Counted from the stretch's first letter, positions 1 to 9,279 are shown. The stretch: DNA of 36,011 nt from an uncultured Albidovulum sp. (GCA_913064775.1 CAJYAD010000034.1:1-36011), one strand, 5' to 3'. Notes: generated by a model not told the origin, from the letters alone. Numbers and translations are program-made.

Positions 1-53
1 GGCTGAAGCCGCGCCATCTGCTCATCGGTCAGCCAGAAAAGTGTGCTCATCAT
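1..53 (-). CDS. IS5-family transposase, N-terminal fragment (runs off window)
   Basis: Reading leftward from the ATG at 53-51 gives a peptide that starts MMSTLFWLTDEQMARLQP, the characteristic opening of IS5-family transposases (the helix that precedes the DDE domain). A second in-frame ATG at 50-48 is an equally good start. Only 17 complete codons are visible before the window ends, so it is impossible to say whether the gene is intact. It is divergently oriented to the IS6 transposase at 194. Confidence 0.75.
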   Translation of the reverse strand, partial: MMSTLFWLTDEQMARLQ

Positions 54-123
54 GCCCCCATCAGTTCGGGAGCGTGAATCACAGAGGCACCGAGTTCACA
101 AGCCGATCAATGGGTCCTGACCC
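1..123 (-). mobile_element. IS5-family insertion sequence, partial (transposase 5' end and one terminus)
   Basis: The reverse strand carries the start of an IS5-type transposase (positions 53 to 1) and, 60 bases upstream of it, the dyad GGGTCCTGACCC at 112-123. I take that dyad as the outer end of the element because this sequence context is typical of alphaproteobacterial IS5-like elements; that part is recall, not a search. The rest of the element lies outside the window. The terminus lies only 13 bases from the left end of the neighbouring IS6 element, so the two are stacked. Confidence 0.65.
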
Positions 124-136
124 TAAGGAACCATCT

Positions 137-951
137 GGCAGTGTCAGAAGAAAATGCCTTGAGCGGGGCAGGGCGCCCACGTAGCCTGCTGCCATGACCC
201 AGCGCTCCCCGTTTCGGTACTTCAAAACGTCGCCCGAGATCATCCGTCTTGCCGTGATGATGTATATTCGCTTTCCGCTGTCGCTGCGCAACGTCGAGGA
301 CCTGCTGCACGAACGCGGGATTGAGATCAGCCACGAAACGGTCCGGTTCTGGTGGAACAGGTTCGGTCCGATGTTCGCTGCGGAGATCCGCAAACGGCGG
401 GTTGGAGCCATGCGGTCGAGCCGCTGGCGGTGGCACCTCGACGAGGTCTTCGTGAAGATCAATGGCGAGACGCATTATCTCTGGCGCGCCGTCGACCACG
501 AGGGCGAGGTGCTTGAAAGCTTTGTCACGAAGACCCGGGACAAGAAGGCTGCCTTGAAATTCCTGAAGTAAACGCTGAGGCGGCACGGCCGCGCCGAAGA
601 GTTGGTGACGGATCGCCTCCGTTCTTACGGGGCTGCCCTTCGGGATCTCGGTATCAGCGACAGGCAGGAGACGGGCCGCTGGGCAAACAACCGGGCAGAG
701 AATTCGCATCAACCATTTCGAAGACGGGAACGGGCGATGCTTCGTTTCCGGCGCATGCGAAGTCTTCAGAAATTCGCCTCCGTTCATGCCTCGGTCCATA
801 ACCACTTCAACCAGGAGCGCGCTTCCTACAGCCGCCAGAATTTCAGGGCCAACCGTGCCGCCGCTCTCGCCGAATGGCGCGGCCTCTGCGCTGGGTAAGG
901 GGCAGTGCTATTGTCGTAACGGAGACCGCGTCGTATTTGTCTGACAGCACC
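137..951 (+). mobile_element. IS6-family insertion sequence, complete by length
   Basis: The element is bounded by imperfect terminal inverted repeats. The left end reads GGCAGTGTCAGAAGAAAATG (137-156). The right end (932-951), read on the other strand, is GGTGCTGTCAGACAAATACG. The two share 13 of 20 positions including the block TGTCAGA. The resulting size of 815 bp is normal for IS6 elements, and the transposase fills most of it. IS6 elements usually make 8-bp target duplications, but the flanks AACCATCT and TGGGGTGG do not match. One end may therefore have been rearranged, possibly by the adjacent IS5 element. Confidence 0.8.
194..898 (+). pseudogene. IS6-family transposase interrupted by one in-frame stop
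   Basis: This is a DDE transposase of the IS6 family that moves the surrounding element by replicative transposition. The first half (194-571) ends at TAA 569-571. The second half continues in the same frame to TAA 896-898, giving 234 codons in total, the usual IS6 length. The catalytic residues are visible on both sides of the stop: Asp in HLDEVFVKI, Asp in VTDRLRSY and Glu in NNRAENSHQPFRRRE. The stop sits where relatives usually have a lysine (AAG-TAA-ACG), so one AAA to TAA change explains it. The second half lacks its own convincing start with a ribosome binding site. Activity would require readthrough or another copy acting in trans. Confidence 0.85.
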
Positions 952-1998
952 TGGGGTGGACCTCATTCACCGCAATATCCGGCGGGCAGGACGGAAGTAC
1001 GTTGCCGTAGTATTGACCTCGCGGCCCCTTCGCGCCAGGTGTTGCGACGCTCTGCTGCCCATGCCGCGCGACACTCATGCCGGGTGCTGGATGGGCAATG
1101 CGCACTGTACGAAGGCCGCAAGCCGGCCTTCCGCGCGCCTGTCGCCCCATATGGGCGCCGCGCGGATGCGTGAGGTTGCGGCCCCAAAACCGGGGTCGAA
1201 CGGCCGAATCGCATAAGCTCAGCGTGGCCGGGCTACAATCTGATTCGGGGCGGCTGCGTCGAGAGGGCTCAACAATAATAGAGTTTTCAGGATATTGGCG
1301 CGCCTGGAGGAATTATGGCGCGCCGCAAAATTGCCTTATTTGCGCAATTTTGTCGCATGAAGCGGCGCCATATTCTGGCCACGCATTGGGTGAGGTTGGG
1401 AAACAAACCCGCGCTGCAACGCTGCCGACATGCGCCCCGGCCTGTGATCCGCCAACGCACACATTCTCGTGAAAACGCAAGGTTATTTCGCCAGATCGGG
1501 GCTGTCGCGCGCCGCCCGAGCGGCTGTGCGCTGATGTCGAACCCGCAACAATCGGTAGCCAAAGGAGGCCTGCAGATGCCCTTTCCTTGGCCTCAATTGG
1601 CCGCTTGCGCGCCCCTCTTGTGCCACGGTTGCGCCACTTTTCGCTTTGTTCCAGCCCGCTCAAAAGGTAAATATATTCTTGTCCGACTGGGGACGTCTTG
1701 GCCGTGGGGGCGGCCTGTAAGTGGTGTGGTACCGAAAGGGTATCGGAACAGAGTACGCGTGAGCTGCCAGGACGGGGTCAATCACATATGACCGTCCATA
1801 AGACGTAACATGCTGATTTAGCGTGGTCTTTCTGCTTGCCTCTCGGGTCCGGATATCCGCCAGCACGATCAGGTTCGGCTTCCGCCGTCACGGGGACGGC
1901 ACTGTCGCATTTTCGCCCATGGGTAGGGCACGCGACGGAAGGGTTAGGATGGTCCGCTTCGAAGGAGGCCGGACCAGGCGAATTGGGAGCTTGGAACT
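952..1998. other. Gene-poor stretch between the IS6 element and the RTX gene
   Basis: About 1 kb without a gene I can support. Reading frames here are short, rich in Arg/Pro/Cys and resemble no family. The one frame with a decent Shine-Dalgarno (GGAGG at 1307-1311, ATG at 1315, running to 1791) also has shadow-like composition. The DNA does hold structured sites (described at 1297-1352). A hairpin GGTCCG (1951-1956) / CGGACC (1970-1975) lies about 25 bases before the RTX start codon. An AT-rich patch near 1667-1680 could belong to a promoter. The stretch may be debris from IS-driven rearrangement. Confidence 0.5.
1297..1352. promoter_or_regulatory. Paired GGCGCGCC palindromes followed by an AT-rich dyad
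   Basis: Two identical 8-bp palindromes GGCGCGCC sit at 1297-1304 and 1317-1324, exactly 20 bp apart (about two helical turns). They are followed at once by a perfect 9-bp inverted repeat, CAAAATTGC (1326-1334) and GCAATTTTG (1344-1352), with a 9-base spacer. The arrangement resembles a protein-binding region, but no gene clearly depends on it. GGCGCGCC is common in GC-rich DNA, so only the spacing and the adjoining dyad make this notable. Confidence 0.35.
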
Positions 1999-3675
1999 AT
2001 GACGGATCGGCATGAGGACGACAGCACTGGCCGCCATGATGACAGCCACACTGGCCGCCACGATTACAGCGATACCGGCAGCCACGATGACGGCCACATC
2101 GAAAGCCACGATGACAGCCACACCGGTGGTGATGACGGCAGCCACGATGACAGCCATTCCGATGGCAGCCCGGATGAGAATTGCGACCCGGGCACCGGCA
2201 ACCCGCCGACCGCACCCGACGGCATCGTGACCGGCACCTCGGGCAACGACATGATCGATACCAACTATACCGGCGACCCGGATGGGGACCGGATCGATCA
2301 TAACGACGCCATCCTGCCCAGCGCGACCACCTCGCAGGACGATTTCGTCAACGCGGGCTACGGCGACGACACCGTCTACGCTGGCGAGGGCAACGACATC
2401 GTCCACGGCGAGAACGGCAATGACGTGCTCTATGGCCAGTCCGGCAACGACACGCTGCTGGGCGAGGCGCAAGACGACACGCTGCATGGCGGCGCGGGCG
2501 ATGACTCGCTTGACGGCGGCTCGGGCAATGACTCGCTCGATGGCGGCGATGGCAATGACACCCTGGTCGGCGGCTCTGGCGCGGATACGCTGGACGGATC
2601 CTGCGGCGACGATTCGATCAACGCGGTCGATCCCGAAGGTCCTTGCGACACCGAGCCCGCGGGCGATCAGGTGTCGGGCGGATCGGGCAACGACACCATC
2701 GTCTTCGACGACAACGACACCGTGCATGGCGGGTCGGGCAACGACACGCTGATCGACGCGGGCGACGGCCCGGCCACGGTTTCGGGCGATGGCGGCGACG
2801 ACACGTTCAAACTGGACAGCGGCGCGCCGGTGCATGCTTATGGCGGCGATGATCGCGACACTTTCGATGTCGGCGCGGCGCCGTCCTCGGAAGACAACGG
2901 CGACATGTTCATCGACGGCGGCGAGGGCGGCTGCGATCACGACACGCTGGATCTGACCGGCTCTGGCCCGCTGACGGTGAACTACGACCCGAGCAACCCC
3001 GAGAACGGCACCGTCACCTTCTACAAGCCGGGCAGCGACAAGCATGAGATCAGCGGCCATCTGACCTTCAAGAACATCGAGAACTGCATCCCCTGCTTCA
3101 CCCCGGGCACGCTGATTGCGACCCCGCGCGGCGAGGTGTCGGTGGAATCGCTGGTTCCCGGCGACAAGGTCATCACCCGCGACAACGGCATTCAGGAAAT
3201 CCGCTGGGTCGGCCGCCGCAAGCTGGACGGCAAGGAGCTGAGCGCCAACAAGCATCTGCAGCCGATCTTGGTGCGGGCCGGATCGCTCGGCGATGGCCTG
3301 CCCGAGCGCGACATGATGGTTTCGCCGAACCACCGGCTGCTGGTGGCGAACGAGCGCACCGCGCTTTACTTCGACGAGCACGAGGTTCTGGTGGCCGCTA
3401 AGCATGTGGTCAACAACCGCGGCATCCACGCCGTCGAAAGCATGGGCACGACCTATATCCACTTCATGTTCGACCATCATGAAGTGGTGCTGTCGAACGG
3501 CACCTGGACCGAAAGCTTCCAGCCCGGCGACGTGACGTTGAAGGGGATGGGCAATTCGCAACGCTCGGAGATCTTCGAGCTGTTCCCCGAGCTGCAGACC
3601 GCCGAGGGCGTCGAAGGCTATGCCGCCGCGCGCAAGACGCTGAAGCGGCATGAAGCGGCGCTGCTGGGCCCGTAA
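1999..3675 (+). CDS. RTX calcium-binding repeat protein with C-terminal Hint domain
   Basis: A 558-residue protein in three parts. Residues 4-55 are a His/Asp/Ser-rich repeat tract (RHDDSHTG-like units). Residues about 75-315 hold RTX nonapeptide repeats of the type GGxGxDxLx (for example [17 protein letters not shown]), which bind calcium and fold after secretion. Residues 365-510 are a Hint domain of the Hint_2 type common in Rhodobacteraceae: [20 protein letters not shown] starts at Cys366, and the SPNHRLL block contains His445. There is no N-terminal signal peptide, as expected for type I secretion, but no ABC exporter or adaptor lies nearby. Hint domains can cleave themselves at the leading Cys; whether this one does is unknown. 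The ATG at 1999 follows a modest GGGAG at 1985-1989. The gene is monocistronic. Confidence 0.9.
   Translation: MTDRHEDDSTGRHDDSHTGRHDYSDTGSHDDGHIESHDDSHTGGDDGSHDDSHSDGSPDENCDPGTGNPPTAPDGIVTGTSGNDMIDTNYTGDPDGDRIDHNDAILPSATTSQDDFVNAGYGDDTVYAGEGNDIVHGENGNDVLYGQSGNDTLLGEAQDDTLHGGAGDDSLDGGSGNDSLDGGDGNDTLVGGSGADTLDGSCGDDSINAVDPEGPCDTEPAGDQVSGGSGNDTIVFDDNDTVHGGSGNDTLIDAGDGPATVSGDGGDDTFKLDSGAPVHAYGGDDRDTFDVGAAPSSEDNGDMFIDGGEGGCDHDTLDLTGSGPLTVNYDPSNPENGTVTFYKPGSDKHEISGHLTFKNIENCIPCFTPGTLIATPRGEVSVESLVPGDKVITRDNGIQEIRWVGRRKLDGKELSANKHLQPILVRAGSLGDGLPERDMMVSPNHRLLVANERTALYFDEHEVLVAAKHVVNNRGIHAVESMGTTYIHFMFDHHEVVLSNGTWTESFQPGDVTLKGMGNSQRSEIFELFPELQTAEGVEGYAAARKTLKRHEAALLGP
2032..2163 (+). repeat. Tandem 24-bp repeat encoding His/Asp-rich octapeptides
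   Basis: Five near-identical 24-bp units (2032-2055, 2056-2079, 2080-2103, 2104-2127 and 2140-2163), with a 12-bp partial unit at 2128-2139, encode [32 protein letters not shown] and SHDDSHSD. A degenerate unit (RHEDDSTG) precedes them. The array is in frame and could expand or contract by slippage without breaking the gene. The His/Asp composition suggests metal binding, which is an inference. Confidence 0.85.
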
Positions 3676-3696
3676 CTGCGGCCACAACGAACGCAG

Positions 3697-3727
3697 CGGA
3701 CGCCGGGCCTGATCAGCCTGGCGTCCG
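3697..3727 (+). terminator. Hairpin downstream of the RTX-Hint gene
   Basis: The arms at 3697-3708 (CGGACGCCGGGC) and 3716-3727 (GCCTGGCGTCCG) pair over 12 bp with one G-T wobble and a 7-base loop. It starts 21 bases after the stop codon. No T-run follows, so its role as an intrinsic terminator is plausible but not certain. The next gene to the right is convergent (3835-4446, leftward), so it could serve both. Confidence 0.55.
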
Positions 3728-3834
3728 GGCTCGCCCAAGAGTGGTGGGACAATCTTGAGGTTGGAGCCGTTATGGTGAACCGCGGGGGCGGGTTCGCCGT
3801 TTCGGCGTTTTTGGGGCCAGGTTTTGCGGCGGGC

Positions 3835-4446
3835 CTAGGGCCGGGCACGCCAGGCCGCCCAATCCTCGGGCGTGTCGAGATCGGTCAGCGCGCGGTCGCC
3901 TTTCAGGGCGATGTGGCGGACGCGGCCGGCCTCGGCCTCGGTCTGGACGATGTCGCGCGCGCCGGAATCGCCCGTCAGCCTGATCAGGCCCGCGAACAGC
4001 CGCCGCGGCAGGATCACCGGATGGCCCGGCCGGCCGTCTTCGGTGGTGGCGCGCAGGATCTGGTCGGGCGTCTCCAGGAAGGCGGCGATCAGCATTTCCA
4101 GATCGGATTCCGCCAGATCGGGCAGGTCGGGCAGCAGGATCATCAGCCCTTGCGTCTCTTCCCCGATCGGCAGCAGCCCCCGGCGCAGCGAGGCCGAAAG
4201 GCCCGAGGCCGCATCGGGCACCTCCTCGATCACCACCGGCAGGCCGGCCAGCGCGGCCAGGCGCCCGGCGTGATGCGGGTGGTCCGAGGGCGGCAGGGTC
4301 ACGACCACCTGCTGCCCGGTCGCCAGCGCCGCGCTGACCTGACGGTGAAGCAGCGGCTGGCCGCCGACCTCTTGCGTCAGCTTGTCAGCGCCGCGCATCC
4401 GGCGGGCATTGCCCGCGGCGGGGATCAGAAGGGTGAGGTCGCTCAT
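3835..4446 (-). CDS. MobA-like NTP transferase (MocA-type nucleotidyltransferase family)
   Basis: A 203-residue protein with the MobA/MocA fold that transfers a nucleotide onto a cofactor or sugar; the best-known relatives cytidylate or guanylate molybdopterin. The N-terminal nucleotide loop reads LIPAAGNARRMRGADKL (residues 7-23), matching LAAGxSxRMGxxKL except that the usual Ser is replaced. PDLPDL at 106-111 is the metal-binding loop that usually reads GDMP. GRPGHPVILPRRLF at 138-151 and GDSGARDIV at 159-167 are typical of the MocA group. DLDTPEDW near the C terminus is also conserved. The substrate cannot be settled here, since no molybdoenzyme or moa/mob gene is close. It lies downstream of the FAD/GcvT gene in the same direction, with a hairpin repeat between them. 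Confidence 0.85.
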   Translation of the reverse strand: MSDLTLLIPAAGNARRMRGADKLTQEVGGQPLLHRQVSAALATGQQVVVTLPPSDHPHHAGRLAALAGLPVVIEEVPDAASGLSASLRRGLLPIGEETQGLMILLPDLPDLAESDLEMLIAAFLETPDQILRATTEDGRPGHPVILPRRLFAGLIRLTGDSGARDIVQTEAEAGRVRHIALKGDRALTDLDTPEDWAAWRARP

Positions 4447-4509
4447 CGGACGATCATGCTACGGGGTCGGGCAGGGGCGCAAGCGGCGCGTGGGCGGAAC
4501 GGGCAGGGC

Positions 4510-4570
4510 CGGGGGTTTCACACCCCCGCACCCCCAAGCTCCGCCGTCGCGTATTTGCGCCAAGACGAAG
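4510..4570. repeat. Dispersed intergenic repeat, copy A (hairpin plus GTATTT...GAAG tail)
   Basis: A 7-bp hairpin (CGGGGGT 4510-4516, ACCCCCG 4522-4528) is followed by a C-rich linker and the tail GTATTTGCGCCAAGACGAAG (4551-4570). Related sequences occur at 10486-10540 and, in the opposite orientation, at 19395-19436. This copy starts 3 bases past the stop codon of the FAD/GcvT gene, so for leftward transcription it could act as a terminator or RNA-processing site. I recall similar elements between genes of other Rhodobacteraceae, but could not check it. Confidence 0.6.
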
Positions 4571-4573
4571 GGC

Positions 4574-6991
4574 CTAGCCGCGCATCCTTGTCGCGTCGGG
4601 ATCCCAGAGCGATTGCGTGGTCACCCGTGCCGGGCGCTTTTCGCCGAGAATCTCGATCTCGACGGCAAGGCCGTCCCGGGCGGCGCCTTCGGGCAGGAAG
4701 CCGATGGCGACCGATTGGCCGGTATGGTGCGAATAGCCGCCCGAGCTGCAGTAGCCGACGACCGCGCCGTTAAGCCAGATCGGTTCCCACGCGACGACAT
4801 CGGCACCGTCGGCCTCGACGATGAAGTTGCACAATCTGCGCTTGGGGCCTTCGGATTTTTCCTTGAGCGCCGGGGCCTTGCCGATCCAGTCGGCTGGTTT
4901 GTTCCAGCGGATGAAACGGTCTAGGCCGGTCTCGAACGGGGTGTAATCGGGGGTGAATTCGCGCCCCCAGGAGCCGAAGAACCGGTCAAGCCGCAGCGAC
5001 ATCATCGCGCGCATACCGAAGGGGCGCAGGCCGAAATCCTGCCCCGCTTGCCAGAGCACGTCCCACAGGTGGCGGACGGACATGTGATCGCAGAAAATCT
5101 CAAACCCCAGATCGCCGGTATAGCTGACGCGTTGCACCAGGCAATCGGCCATGCCGATGGTCAGGCGCTTGATGTCCATGAAGCGGAAGGCATCGGCGCT
5201 GACATCGGCGTTGTGGACCACCTGCGCCAGCAGATCGCGCGCGCGGGGGCCGGCGAGGGTAAAGCCGGTGCGGCTGTCGGAGATGTTTTCCACCTGCACG
5301 CCGTCCTCGAGATGGGCGTTGAACCAGCGCAGATGCCAGCCCTGCGCGCCGTAGCTGGCGGTAAGCTGAAATTCCTGTTCCGACAGGCAGGAGACGGTGA
5401 AATCGCCGTAGACATGGCCGCTATCCGACAGCATCGGGTTCAGCGCCAGCCGCCCCGGCCGCGGGATCAACCCCGCCATCATCCGGTCAAGCCAGGCGCG
5501 GGCGTTCGGGCCGGTGACGCGGTATTTGCCAAAATTCTGAAGCTCATTGATGCCAACGCCTTCACGCACGGCGCGCACCTCTTCGGCGGTGGCTTTCCAG
5601 GCGTTGGAGCGGCGGAAGGTGGGGGTCTCGAACGTGGGCTCGCCGGGCAGGGCGAAGTAATTCACCACCTCCAGCCCGTATTGCTGGCCCCAGACCGCGC
5701 CCATCGCGTCGAATGTGTCGTACATCGGCGTCATGCGGAAGGGGCGGGCGGCGGGCTTTTCCTCATTCGGGTAGGCGACGGAGAAGCGGGTCTGGTAGTT
5801 CTCGATCACCTTGGGGACCGTGTAGCCCGGCGTGGTCCAACTGCCGAAACGGGCGATGTCAAAGCCGCGCGGGTCGCGCTCGGTCTCGCCGTGGATCATC
5901 CATTGCGCCAGCATCAGCCCCATGCCGCCGCCCTGGGAAAAGCCCGCCATCACCGCGCAGGCAGACCAGTAGTTGCGCAGGCCCGGGACCGGGCCGAGCA
6001 GCGGGTTGCCATCGGGGGCGAAGGTGAAGGGGCCGTGGATCACCCGCTTCACCCCGGCGCGTTCCAGCACCGGAAAGCGGCGGTAGGCGAATTCGATACT
6101 GTCGGAGATCTTGTCGAGGTTGTCAGGCAAGAGTTCGTGGCCAAAGCCCCAGGGCGTGCCGCCGATCGCCCAACCCTCGCAGGGTTTCTCATAAAAGCCG
6201 ATGCACAGGCCGCGACCCTCCTGGCGCAGATAGCTTTCGCCGCCCGGGTCCATCACATGCGGAAATTCGGCGCCGCGCTCATAGATTTCGGGGATGTCGT
6301 CGGTCACCACATATTGGTGCGCCATCGGCAGCAGCGGCAGGTAGACCCCGGCCATCGCGCCGACTTCGCGCGCCCAGAGGCCGCCGGCGTTGACCACGTG
6401 TTCGGCGATCACCGTGCCCTGTTCGGTGACCACCTCCCAGCTGCCATCGGCCTGAGGGTTGGTCTCCAACACCCTGTTATGAAGCACGATTTCAGCCCCG
6501 CCCATGCGCGCCGCCTTGGCATAGGCCAGCGTCGTGCCGGAGGGGTCGAGATGGCCGTCGAGCGGGTCGTAAAGCGCGCCGATGATGCCGTCGGTGTTCA
6601 CGATCTCGGCGAAATCCTTCACCTCGGACGGCGTCAGGATGCGGGTGTCGAGGCCCATGTAGCGGTGCTTGGCGCGCTCGGCCTTCATCATGTCGAAGCG
6701 CTCTTCGGTGTCGGCCAGGGTGATGCCGCCGACATGGTGCAGCCCGCACGACAGGCCGGTGATCTCCTCCAACTCGCGGTAGAGGCGGATGGTGTAGCCT
6801 TGCAGCGCCGCCATGTTGGTGTCGCCGTTCAGCGTGTGAAACCCCCCCGCCGCATGCCAGGTCGAGCCCGAGGTCAGTTCCGACCGCTCGATCAGCATGA
6901 CATCGGACCAGCCGAGCTTGGTCAGGTGGTAGAGCACTGAACAGCCGACGACGCCGCCGCCGATCACCACGACTCGGACATGGGATTTCAT
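4574..6991 (-). CDS. FAD-dependent oxidoreductase with GcvT domain (dimethylglycine/sarcosine dehydrogenase-like)
   Basis: An 805-residue flavoprotein of the dimethylglycine/sarcosine dehydrogenase family, which oxidatively demethylates N-methylated glycines and passes the one-carbon unit to tetrahydrofolate. The N-terminal half is a DAO-type FAD domain: Rossmann motif VVVIGGGVVG (GGGVVG at 11-16), then STWHAAGG, where His46 matches the covalent FAD attachment site. A central linker domain follows, and from about residue 430 to the end are GcvT-type folate-binding domains (for example NELQNFGKYRVTGPNA and SYTGDLGFEIF). Length is normal for the family. The ATG at 6991 has AGGAGA six bases upstream. 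The exact substrate is not decided by sequence. A MttB-family methyltransferase 6 kb away fits a role in methylamine or betaine breakdown. A 20-bp tandem repeat lies upstream. Confidence 0.88.
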   Translation of the reverse strand: MKSHVRVVVIGGGVVGCSVLYHLTKLGWSDVMLIERSELTSGSTWHAAGGFHTLNGDTNMAALQGYTIRLYRELEEITGLSCGLHHVGGITLADTEERFDMMKAERAKHRYMGLDTRILTPSEVKDFAEIVNTDGIIGALYDPLDGHLDPSGTTLAYAKAARMGGAEIVLHNRVLETNPQADGSWEVVTEQGTVIAEHVVNAGGLWAREVGAMAGVYLPLLPMAHQYVVTDDIPEIYERGAEFPHVMDPGGESYLRQEGRGLCIGFYEKPCEGWAIGGTPWGFGHELLPDNLDKISDSIEFAYRRFPVLERAGVKRVIHGPFTFAPDGNPLLGPVPGLRNYWSACAVMAGFSQGGGMGLMLAQWMIHGETERDPRGFDIARFGSWTTPGYTVPKVIENYQTRFSVAYPNEEKPAARPFRMTPMYDTFDAMGAVWGQQYGLEVVNYFALPGEPTFETPTFRRSNAWKATAEEVRAVREGVGINELQNFGKYRVTGPNARAWLDRMMAGLIPRPGRLALNPMLSDSGHVYGDFTVSCLSEQEFQLTASYGAQGWHLRWFNAHLEDGVQVENISDSRTGFTLAGPRARDLLAQVVHNADVSADAFRFMDIKRLTIGMADCLVQRVSYTGDLGFEIFCDHMSVRHLWDVLWQAGQDFGLRPFGMRAMMSLRLDRFFGSWGREFTPDYTPFETGLDRFIRWNKPADWIGKAPALKEKSEGPKRRLCNFIVEADGADVVAWEPIWLNGAVVGYCSSGGYSHHTGQSVAIGFLPEGAARDGLAVEIEILGEKRPARVTTQSLWDPDATRMRG

Positions 6992-7040
6992 GAGGGTCTC
7001 CTATCTGGTCCGGGCCAGAGTGTCGGGCACCGGGGGCGGA

Positions 7041-7080
7041 TTCATGTCGAGAAACGACAGATCATGTCGCGAAGGGACGG
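7041..7080. promoter_or_regulatory. Two tandem 20-bp repeats upstream of the FAD/GcvT gene (putative operator)
   Basis: TTCATGTCGAGAAACGACAG (7041-7060) is followed directly by ATCATGTCGCGAAGGGACGG (7061-7080), with 15 of 20 identical positions. Each unit has a TGTCG...CGACA-like dyad, perfect in the first (TGTCG/CGACA flanking a 5-base centre). The repeats lie 50-89 bases upstream of the leftward FAD/GcvT start codon and outside any gene. The two-turn spacing suggests cooperative binding by a dimeric regulator. The regulator is not identified. Confidence 0.5.
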
Positions 7081-7143
7081 ATCAGGGGCCAGTGGGAAGG
7101 CGCGCCGCGCCGCCGGGGCAGGGCGTGGGCAGGGCAAGGGCCC

Positions 7144-7557
7144 CTAGCCCCGGCGGTAGGTACTTTCCATCCGGTAGGCCTTGCGCGGGCCGCTGACGTT
7201 CCAGACCGCGCGCCATTCCGGCCAGAGGCTGAAATCGTAAAGCACGGTGTAGCTGTCCGGGTCGCAGGCGTGATCGGCGCCGGGGCGGGTGAGGGCCGGA
7301 TCGAAGTGGTGAAACAGCCGACCGTCCTCGAAATAGACCGCGATCGCGGCGCCTTCGGCGCGCCACAGATAGCTGCGGGTGGCGTTCATCGCCGGGGCCT
7401 CACCCAGCCGCAGCACGCCCTCCTCGCGGTAGAGCAAGCCCGCCGTGTCGGGCACCAGCCGCGCGATCCCATCGAACCGCCCGGTCTGGCCGGTCCGCCG
7501 ATCGTCGATCAGTCGGGCGATCTGCCACGCGCCCTCGAATGCCGCCAACCCACGCAT
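7144..7557 (-). CDS. DUF6314 family protein
   Basis: A 137-residue soluble protein that I recognise as the DUF6314 family, small proteins of unknown function common in Rhodobacteraceae. Visible features are an N-terminal block with FEGAWQIARLIDDRRTGQ, a central SYLWR, a VYFEDGRLFHHFDP segment and a C-terminal stretch ending GPRKAYRMESTYRR. The alternating hydrophobic strands look like a small beta-barrel, lipocalin-like; that is inference. The ATG at 7557 is chosen because AGGGG lies 6 bases upstream and similarity begins right there. The frame stays open far upstream but only antisense to purB. It is divergent from purB with 75 bases between start codons, and 152 bases separate it from the FAD/GcvT gene. 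Confidence 0.75.
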   Translation of the reverse strand: MRGLAAFEGAWQIARLIDDRRTGQTGRFDGIARLVPDTAGLLYREEGVLRLGEAPAMNATRSYLWRAEGAAIAVYFEDGRLFHHFDPALTRPGADHACDPDSYTVLYDFSLWPEWRAVWNVSGPRKAYRMESTYRRG

Positions 7558-7632
7558 GCCGAACCCCTGTTGCCCCTTCGCGGCCTGCAGTCTAGAAGTC
7601 GCCGCGCGCGCCCGCAAACGAAAGGCTTCCCG

Positions 7633-8940
<1,308 letters not shown>

Positions 8941-8949
8941 ACCCGGCGG

Positions 8950-8978
8950 AAGGGCGGCGCGCGCCTCGGCGCCGCCTT
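8950..8978 (+). terminator. Hairpin after purB
   Basis: GCGGCGC (8954-8960) pairs with GCGCCGC (8969-8975), and flanking AAG/CTT bases extend the stem past a one-base bulge; the loop is 8 bases. It begins 10 bases after the purB stop codon. No strong T-run follows, so termination here may be weak or factor-dependent. Confidence 0.5.
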
Positions 8979-9068
8979 GCCGGTTTCTGCGGCTTTGACG
9001 CGGCTGCGTTGTGCCGACTCACGTTTTCGTGTTCTCCTTCGGGGGTCATGAAAGACGGGAGACCGAAG

Positions 9069-9224
9069 ATGAAGCTTACCGCGCTTGTCCTTGCGGCCCT
9101 CACCGCATTGGGGGCCCTGACCACCGCCGCCACCGCCTGCGAACGCCACGAGGCCGCCGCCTGTGGAATGGGTCAGGCCTATGATGCCGCGACCCATTCC
9201 TGTGTGCCCAAGACCGGCAGCTGA
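9069..9224 (+). CDS. Small secreted Cys-containing protein
   Basis: A 51-residue peptide. The first 23 residues (MKLTALVLAALTALGALTTA followed by ATA) form a clear signal peptide, with likely cleavage before CERHE. The mature part is about 28 residues with three cysteines (in ACERHE, AACGMG and HSCVPK), a layout reminiscent of small chitin-binding-like modules. An odd number of Cys leaves one unpaired, or allows a lipid anchor if ATAC acts as a lipobox, which is weak. GGGAGA at 9058-9063 precedes the ATG. It sits alone between purB and the FliG-like gene. Function unknown. Confidence 0.65.
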   Translation: MKLTALVLAALTALGALTTAATACERHEAAACGMGQAYDAATHSCVPKTGS

Positions 9225-9279
9225 GTAAGCCCGCCTTAACCGGCGCGTGCAATCCTCTGGCTCCACGGAATCGGAGGAT

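Noticed and set aside
1315-1791. Possible 158-residue protein with a GGAGG upstream
   Set aside because: Arg/Cys/Pro-rich sequence with no family resemblance, lying in IS-flanked DNA; the ribosome-binding-like site falls between two palindromes and is probably fortuitous.
1888-3738. Long open frame on the reverse strand across the RTX-Hint gene (616 codons)
   Set aside because: It mirrors the Gly/Asp repeats of the forward gene, is rich in Val/Ala/Arg, and has no domain resemblance. The forward frame carries clear RTX and Hint motifs.
5048-6940. 630-codon frame antisense to the FAD/GcvT gene
   Set aside because: His/Gly/Ala-rich shadow of a gene with clear Rossmann and GcvT motifs.
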